Below are positions 57,950-64,000 of a stretch of 64,000 nucleotides of DNA, piece after piece. The notes beneath the pieces are model-generated. The model was not told the DNA's origin. It made no database searches and worked only from the letters and a program-made list of their open reading frames with translations. A program made the translations under genes and the position numbers. This DNA comes from Ophioderma brevispina (Eukaryota > Echinodermata > Ophiuroidea > Amphilepidida > Ophiodermatidae): the NCBI GenBank assembly GCA_023653785.1, contig JAMKCH010022410.1:1-64000 (forward strand). Direction: 5' to 3'. How positions within the stretch are numbered: the stretch's first letter is position 1; each line of letters begins with the position of its first letter.

Positions 57950-59130
57950 AACCCCTTGTACAAGAAATATAAAGTCAACAAAGAAGGTGACAAGTTCAGC
58001 AGGACCGTGAAACTTGCAGTAAACAGGTGGCAAGAGATCACCAACGGCTCGAGTTTATTTGCGCAAACAATCCAAGGGTATCACCTGGAGTTTTTCGCCA
58101 CACTGCATCAAAAAGTGGCACCAATTACGGTAGTGAAGGATTCTGCCACAAAAAGATATTTGCCAAGAAGAGATAGACAAAACTTCTATCAAAAGGGTGC
58201 GGTTCAGTTCGCCAACGCCATGTCAAGGGCCAGTTTATCTTCGGCCATTTTTAGTTCCAAAGAGAAGAGACGGGAGGATCTTCGACCTTAATAAATCTTC
58301 GGCCGTTGAACAAAAATTCATTGAAAAAAAGCATTTCAAGATGGGAAATCTTGCATGCAGAATGCGATTCATGATACGAAGGGCGAGTTCATGGGTGACA
58401 CGGGATTTAAAAAGATGTTATTTTTCGGATACCGATTATACAAGCAACAGCGGAAATTTCTTCGATTTATTTGGAAAAGCCAAGTTCTGCAATTTTTCGC
58501 TATACTCTTTGGTCTGACAAGTGCGCCGCGAATTTCCACAAAAGTATTAAAAGCCAGTCTTGCGCCACACGAGACAAAGGGGATACGATGCATTATATAT
58601 ATAGACGATCTACAATAGTAGCATCTCAGCAGAAGAACCTGCGACGAACAAGCAAGGTTCGCAGTGGAGTGTCTTTCGAACCTCGGATTTCTTGTAAATA
58701 TGGAAAAAAAGTCAGTTAGTGCCCAAAACTCGGGCCAGCAGTTCCTCGGTTTTTGTTAGATTAAAGGAAAGGAAATGGAAATTTATTTACGCAGACCAAA
58801 CTTGTGAGGCATTTAGCCCAAATAGAGGTCGCTGCTCTCAACAGTTCGTCCGGACAATTCATCAATATCAAGCACAGTAGACGTGATGATATCGACAAAT
58901 GGCGTTATGCGGAAGTAATTTCTTGTAGTTTCTACAAAGGATTTGAATCGTGCTCTCCAGAATCGGAGAAGGATACAACGATTTCATGAGATAAGCTTAC
59001 AGCTGGACAGGGAGCTTCAAAAATTTAAACACTTGGAACGGCAAGGCAATGATGCTGCCTCACCAAATGTAATCATTCAAACAGAGCCTCCATGAAAGGG
59101 GAGGGGAGCTGTATGTCTAACAACAGGCCA
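57950..59130 (+). pseudogene. DIRS reverse transcriptase / RNase H region, first part
   Basis: Readable in shifting frames: NFYQKGAVQ, IFSSKEKR, EKKHFKMGNL, KFLRFIWKSQVLQF and LFGLTSAPRISTKVLK. The catalytic box is IYIDD, with YIDD at 58598-58609. This matches the DIRS RT order. Frameshifts lie near 58270, 58340, 58470 and 58620. VRHLAQIEVAAL (58805) marks the start of the connection/RNase H part. Confidence 0.82.
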
Positions 59131-59700
59131 GAAGACAATGGACTTTGGTTCGAAAGAGGGAAGCAAATACACATATACATTGGTCTATGATCCGACTGCC
59201 TGGTTTGCAGGTGGAGTTCAATGGTCAACTCCATTTCCCGGCGTACATGTGCGTCTCAAATGGACAATTCCACAGCTGTGTAAGTGGTGAACAAGCAGGG
59301 GCGGCACTCGATAGTGCCAGATGGTTGCATAGCAAGGAAATTTGGGAGATGGGCAATTCGCCATCCGATTCAATTATCGCAGAGTATCTGCCGGGGTATT
59401 CAAAATGTATTGTTGTAACAGCAGACAGTCTGTCGGGTCCTCAAATTACAATCTCGAGTGGTCACTAAATCAAGAATTTTCAGCGATGCTCGTTTGCAAC
59501 AAGCTAAAGGTAGTCCCTCAAGTGGACTTTTGCATTCGAGGATCAATGCCCAAATCACAAGGTTCGTTTCTTGGAGGGAAAACCGACCTCTGGATGGAAG
59601 GTACGCATTCTCCATCCGTGGGAAAAAATATAGTGCATACGCGCGTCCCACCATTTGCCTAAAGAAGTCGTTATTGCAAAAGGTGCACACCGACAAAGGT
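59131..59700 (+). pseudogene. DIRS RNase H / methyltransferase-like region
   Basis: EANTHIHW, QMDNSTAV (with a stop after it), VNKQGRH, SIIAEYLPGYS, ADSLS, and in the next frame SRINAQITRFVSW and RYAFSIRGKKYSAYA. These are conserved blocks of DIRS RNase H and the following domain. Confidence 0.78.
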
Positions 59701-60850
59701 GTCAAGGAATGTTGTTAATCGCTCAGTATGCAAAACACAACCTTGGTTTCCGAGGGTCTATAGGGGGGCATGCTAATTCACAGGCCCCATTCTACTTTCA
59801 AAAAATTAGCAATCTTCTTCAACTTCATCACTCAGAGGAAGAACATCCTCTGCAGTCAATGAGACTGGCAGGTTGCTTGTGTCCGCCGACACTTATCAGA
59901 TCAAGGAATTCCTGGCGAGGCAGCCAAGCTTATTCTCGCCTATGGGATCATGTGGGTACCGAACAACATACTCGAGTGGCGGCTTGGAAACAATGCGTTT
60001 GCTGGTGTAACCAGCAGCGGAAAAGTAATCCGATTTCAGCATCTTTAGGGACAATTTCACAATTTCTATCTTCTTTATTCAAGGAGAGGTGTGATCATAT
60101 TCCACAATAATACTTACCGCTCTGCCCCATTTCAATGACTCATCTGCCTATCGACGGTGTGGTACCGCGGTAGTCACTATTTGATTAATTTAAACGGCTC
60201 ATGAAGGAATTTTAACAAACGTCCTCAGTCCTCGTTACATTGTTTATTGGCCGCGTGGAGAAGAAGGTCATACGTTCGATAAGATAATGCCTTGGTTATG
60301 ATGAGATTTCTTTAAAAAAGATCCTAACTTGGAAGACGGCAATGTTAGTTGCATTAGTTTCGGCAGACGAATGAGGATGCAATCGCTGCATTATCTACTG
60401 AATTTATGTCTAAGGATAGGGGAAGGATACCATTTCATGGTATTCAAAACGAAACAAGTCACGCGTCCAGGGCGTGGAATTAAGCAAATTGATTTGCCAA
60501 GAATATGTTAAGTTTAAAGACAGACGGTCTGTGTGGTACGTTGTTTGGATAAAAGTTGAAAGCTACCAAACGGATTAGGGTTGACAGCACCTGTTTATTT
60601 CATGGTACGCCTCATCGTGGTGGGTCACAAGAGCACTATAGAAAGAGGATTAAATTTGTTATGCAAGGAGCGGCGAATCGATTGTTTTCCAAACACACTT
60701 ACCAGACAGGTCAACATCGCTGCTTTCAGCAAGGAGTGTCAGTACCTGATATTTTGAAAAGCTGATTGTCTAATGCTAGTGTGTTTCATCGTTTCTACAA
60801 CCGCCGAAAGTACACAAAGATTTTTCTCAGCCATTCCCCTGTCTATGAAA
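59700..60850 (+). pseudogene. DIRS tyrosine recombinase region
   Basis: The N-terminal part is WKQCVCWCNQQRKSNPISAS followed by LGTISQFLSSLF. Around 60340 an SFGRRMRMQSLHYL block sits at the first catalytic Arg, then RIGEGYHFMVFKTKQVTRPG and IKQIDLPR. The end reads QQGVSVPDILKS then NASVFHRFYNRR, with the presumed nucleophilic Tyr codon at 60796-60798. The H-x-x-R box is degraded by a frameshift near 60700. Confidence 0.78.
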
Positions 60851-61084
60851 TAGGATTGAGCTTTTGAAATCTACGGATTAATACCGTATCTACAAGAACA
60901 AGGTTAGTGCAACATAATGTTAATTACAAAGGTTTAACTACATGCAGGATGATTTTAATTATCATGTAGAACCGTGTCCGAAGTAGATAAGGTGCCCACC
61001 ACTAAGGTTTTTGTTTGAGATTTTATCTGGTAAATTTTTTTTGTTTTCACACACCATGGTCAGTATGGCCTGAGGATTTGAGGA

Positions 61085-61260
61085 TCTTATTTTGACCCCC
61101 CACCCTAGGACAGTGGTTCAGAGTGAGCAGTGGGGATTATATATGATGCCGGAGTTGGACTATTCATTGCATTCTCTTTTAAAGGGGGTTTGTTTTGTGG
61201 TGTTATAGTCGGGAGGGGCCAAGGGGTACAAATATACTGACCAAAATACGGATTTTTAAT
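61085..61260 (-). repeat. DIRS right inverted terminal repeat
   Basis: Complementary to 56235-56380 with conserved blocks CGTATTTTGGTCAGTATAT, GGCCCCTCCCGA, AAAGAGAATGCAATGAATAG, CATCATATATAATCC and GTCAAAATAAGATCC. The right repeat is about 30 bp longer because of small gaps. Confidence 0.88.
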
Positions 61261-61870
61261 ACCGTTTTTACTCGGAAACAAGTTCTACAGATAAATTAAA
61301 TATTCTGCAAAAGTAAGTCTACCTTTGTTATAATTAACATTTGACCACTTGTAAAATCTGGTTCTGGGGACGACTTTATAGCTATGGACCATGGCCCTGC
61401 GGTTCACAGTACTACCTCATGTCTTGGGACATGAGTTAGTACAGAATTCTGGTGTTATAGTAAGAGATGAGGACTTTCGCAAACCTGCGTGAATGATAAG
61501 TGGCTTCACCTTAAAAGGGGGATGCGCCCCGATTTAATATTAGTTTTCATCTGATTAAGACCCTGACTCCAATTCCTGATTCCTCAAGTTGAGCTTGATA
61601 TTTCAATCGGTTTTGATATGGGAGCAAAAAACATTTTGTAATCCCCGCTGAATACATGTTTACTGTTTACAGATAATTAAATTGGACCCAATTGGTCAAC
61701 CAACATAGGGTATGTTTTGCTCATTAACATGCCTAAACCAATATCCTTTCGCTCTAGGATTGGCGGTAAAATGAGGAAATAGTCGTTTTCTCCTGACAAC
61801 AAAAATTTCACTTCTGGTAAAATCTGGGTCCTGGGGACGAGGCTTATTAGTGTAGGGCCATGGCCCTTAA
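61261..61870 (-). repeat. Dispersed-repeat copies right of the DIRS element
   Basis: Two phrases GTAAAATCTGGTTCTGGGGA (61352) and GTAAAATCTGGGTCCTGGGG (61818), each followed by a GCCATGGCCCT-like end. They match 21375-21420, and 61500-61820 parallels 21060-21330. Orientation as at 21 kb. Confidence 0.65.
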
Positions 61871-64000
61871 ATTGTTTGAAATCTAAAAAAGTATGTTCTT
61901 AAATCTATAGTGTTAATTAGGGCGGGTAGGAGAATCAAGAAACGGCCCAAGGAACTCTCTATGATAACAAGAAAAGAGAGAGAAAAAACAAGTAAAATAA
62001 AATAGGACCAATCCGGGCCCACGTCTTCGTCCTCCTTCAGCTTGAATGAGATGAGGCAATATTTAGTTCTGGTCATTCTTTTTCTTTCGGGCATTGGCAG
62101 CAACAAAAGATCCTCTATCTCTCTCTCTTGTGATATATATAGTTTAAGTGCATCAGCACTACCCAAAACCCTTTCTCCTGCTTTCAGTTTCTTTATATGT
62201 ATTTACAGTGTTTTCCATCGGAGGAGGAGTCGGCTATAGGTTGACGCAATCCCCACCTCCTTCGAAGAATCACAGGTCAATGGCGTTGCCTACAAGATTG
62301 CGCCTGGTTCTCCCTTGCGCCGATGCCCCAAAACTTGTAGCCCACCGATGCTAGGCTACTTCATTCGTAATGAGTCTTCAAACAGGCCAATCGACCATTT
62401 TGGACGACAAATTTTGAGTTTTTTTGCATATTATGATCTTATATCCCACCGCTTTTTCATATTACCAAAAATATTGAGCAAAAATAACATTCCATTTTTA
62501 CTGGGGAGGGAATCATACCCAAACGCCAAAAATGAAAGTTCTTCCAAACAGACCACATCTGCATTCGTCTGTTTGCTGTATCTGAAAACCTCCGCACGGC
62601 GCTTATTATGTGAGCTATCGATCAATGGGATACTGCGAGATTATCTCCTGGCTTGATCAACACGGGGGGGGGGGGGGGGGCGGGGGCTATAGAAGTCGGT
62701 GAAGTTTATATTAGTACAATGTGTGTAGCTGGATCTGAGACGATTTTGCCACACTCAAAAATATTATTACATTTTCCAGTATTTTACTGACCAGCAATTC
62801 TGCCGAAAAATTACTCCTGTCAAAATTAAGTTTACTGTAAAAAACGATTCAAAGCAAAACATGTAACAATTATTTGGCGGTAGTTATTACAGGAGATGTA
62901 AGTGTAGGGGATAAAAAAAACATGACGAACATCCGAACTTAGTAGGCCTATCCACAAATGTCAACCACAATTTTTTTACGGTGGCATATATACTGTAAAA
63001 ATTCAGTTAATTTGGTAAAACATATGCATTAAAACTGTCAAATATAAAGTGAATTTGAATGAAAACTATAAAAGCTGTGGTTTGTGGTTTATGGGATTTT
63101 TGTTGGCAGAATGCTACCCCGTATTTTCCATAGATTTACAGTATTTTCCTGTTAATATAACTTATAATTTGAGGAATCATAATAGTGTTTATAACAATGT
63201 TGAATTATACAAAGTCAAATACGAGCCTCTCTGATAAATTTAGTCGTAATAGGCCTCGGAAAATGGACAAAAAGTATTTACCGATATTTTGAATTAACGG
63301 TCTTCAAGTATTGGTCTTTTTTGATCCTTTTTTTTTTTACTTGAAGCGCCGTATTTTGGTTAAATACAAGATTCATGTTAGTTAGTGGTATTATCAAACA
63401 AAAAATATGCATGTTAGCTGGCTTTTCTTTACCAGACGTAGATTGTAAAATGTCTTGACTTCGAGCGACGATCCGGGCGATGAGCACGGCAAAAAGGAGC
63501 CGACGTTTATCGTTTTGAATCGCGCCCGTCCAGTTTGAGTTGTATGTTGGTTATTATTTTTGATGTTTTTAGAATAATGTTTATTTTAGGATCTTTTATT
63601 TGGTAATGATGCAAATATAAGTTTATTGAGAATAATTTCACCAATACCCTTATTTATTTGAGAATTTAGAACACAAACCATACAGTATGTAAGTTACGTT
63701 AAATTGTGCACAAATAGTAACATTTACTCAGTTTGCACCTGTTGCTGCAAATTAATTGATTGTTGAAGTTGTAATAAAGTAAAAGTTTCAAAATCAGCTA
63801 AGTTGGTAATTCCAAAGTTATAACAAAAATATTTTTTTTAATTTAGTAGTTTAAATTTCAAGCACTAATGTAGTAGCCTATTTTCACTATTTCAATTTTT
63901 TATAGATAGTTCAAAAAACCTCCTTGTTGAAAACCCTTTCACGTTTTTGTTGATATTTGTCCATTTTAATTTACAATATATTAATTTGAAAGGAAAATAA
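61871..64000. other. Gene-poor stretch
   Basis: A 99-codon minus-strand frame (61867-62166) starts GSADALKLYISQEREIEDLL and is polar, then hydrophobic (LLVFSLSFLVII); it is unrecognised. A G18 run lies at about 62664-62681. From 62750 on, short repeats of TTTACAGTATTTT-type sequence occur. No gene was identified. Confidence 0.35.

Larger units (their letters stand above)
56235..61260 (+). mobile_element. DIRS-like tyrosine-recombinase retrotransposon, about 5.0 kb
   Basis: Bounded by inverted terminal repeats (56235-56380 and 61085-61260). Inside, in the usual DIRS order, are a gag-like region, an RT/RNase H region with YIDD, and a tyrosine-recombinase region ending SVPDILKS and FHRFYNRR. 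DIRS elements copy through RNA but integrate with a tyrosine recombinase and leave no target-site duplication; none is seen here. Frames shift often and stops occur, so this copy is inactive. Confidence 0.87.

Noticed and set aside
4336..62681. G-runs (4336, 9357, 27291, 37019, 62664) as G-quadruplex regulators
   Set aside because: They are single homopolymer runs scattered in repeats and likely length-unstable; no positional link to promoters.
1..64000. CRISPR arrays, bacterial operons, ribosomal RNA genes
   Set aside because: No regular spacer-repeat arrays, Shine-Dalgarno-led gene clusters or rRNA-like segments were seen; splice sites and LINEs show a eukaryotic genome.

Overview
This 64 kb window looks like nuclear DNA of a marine invertebrate animal, probably a deuterostome such as a hemichordate or echinoderm. 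The evidence is: AT-rich sequence, a spliced MGST3-like gene, a relaxin-receptor/GRL101-type leucine-rich-repeat GPCR, CR1/L2/Jockey-like LINEs, a DIRS-like tyrosine-recombinase retroelement, and many small DNA-transposon derivatives. The species cannot be fixed from the sequence. There are no bacterial-style operons. Most long open frames belong to transposon remnants.

Layout. 0.7-1.9 kb: a 1.24 kb giant hairpin (foldback). 2.5-9.3 kb, minus strand: a five-exon microsomal glutathione S-transferase 3 (MAPEG) gene. Its introns are loaded with mobile DNA: two hAT-type MITEs with exact 8-bp target-site duplications, a TTAA-flanked MITE, a TA-flanked Stowaway-like MITE, a minisatellite, and an LTR-like sequence ending 8 bp from a splice donor. 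9.6-10.0 kb: a LINE reverse-transcriptase fragment. 10-18 kb: mostly gene-free, with a 17-bp perfect hairpin and a foldback array built on an ATTCATAA-like unit. 18.0-19.1 kb: a nested foldback with about 30 variants of the 10-bp palindrome CAACGCGTTG. 21-22 kb: a dispersed repeat family seen again at about 30 and 61 kb. 23.6-26.5 kb: an LTR-retrotransposon remnant (LTR, tRNA-Pro-type primer site, gag-like tail) split by a LINE with a 9-bp target-site duplication. 28.5 kb: a tRNA-Leu-like/SINE-like palindrome. 29.3-31.9 kb: a minus-strand LINE split by the dispersed repeat.

32.3-36.4 kb holds the most gene-like plus-strand locus: an intronless LRR-GPCR with signal peptide, cysteine-containing N-terminal region, about 25 LRRs and seven transmembrane segments. 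It is broken by frameshifts and by in-frame stops in extracellular loop 2. 38.9-43.1 kb: two opposed blocks of a 160-bp satellite-like repeat around a LINE. 43.3 and 54.5 kb: two direct copies of a 1.05 kb unknown element. 44.8-49.3 kb: two L2/CR1-like LINEs in opposite orientation. 51.2 kb: one convincing 87-bp phase-0 exon of an unidentified gene. 56.2-61.3 kb: a near-complete but decayed DIRS-like element with inverted terminal repeats, gag-like, RT/RNase H and tyrosine-recombinase remnants. The rest shows no recognisable gene.

The two host loci, MGST3 and the receptor, are functionally unrelated. What ties the window together is the density and nesting of mobile elements. Two of them (18.0-19.1 and 14.5-15.3 kb) share a design, long inverted arms made of many short near-palindromic units, that I do not recognise as a named family.
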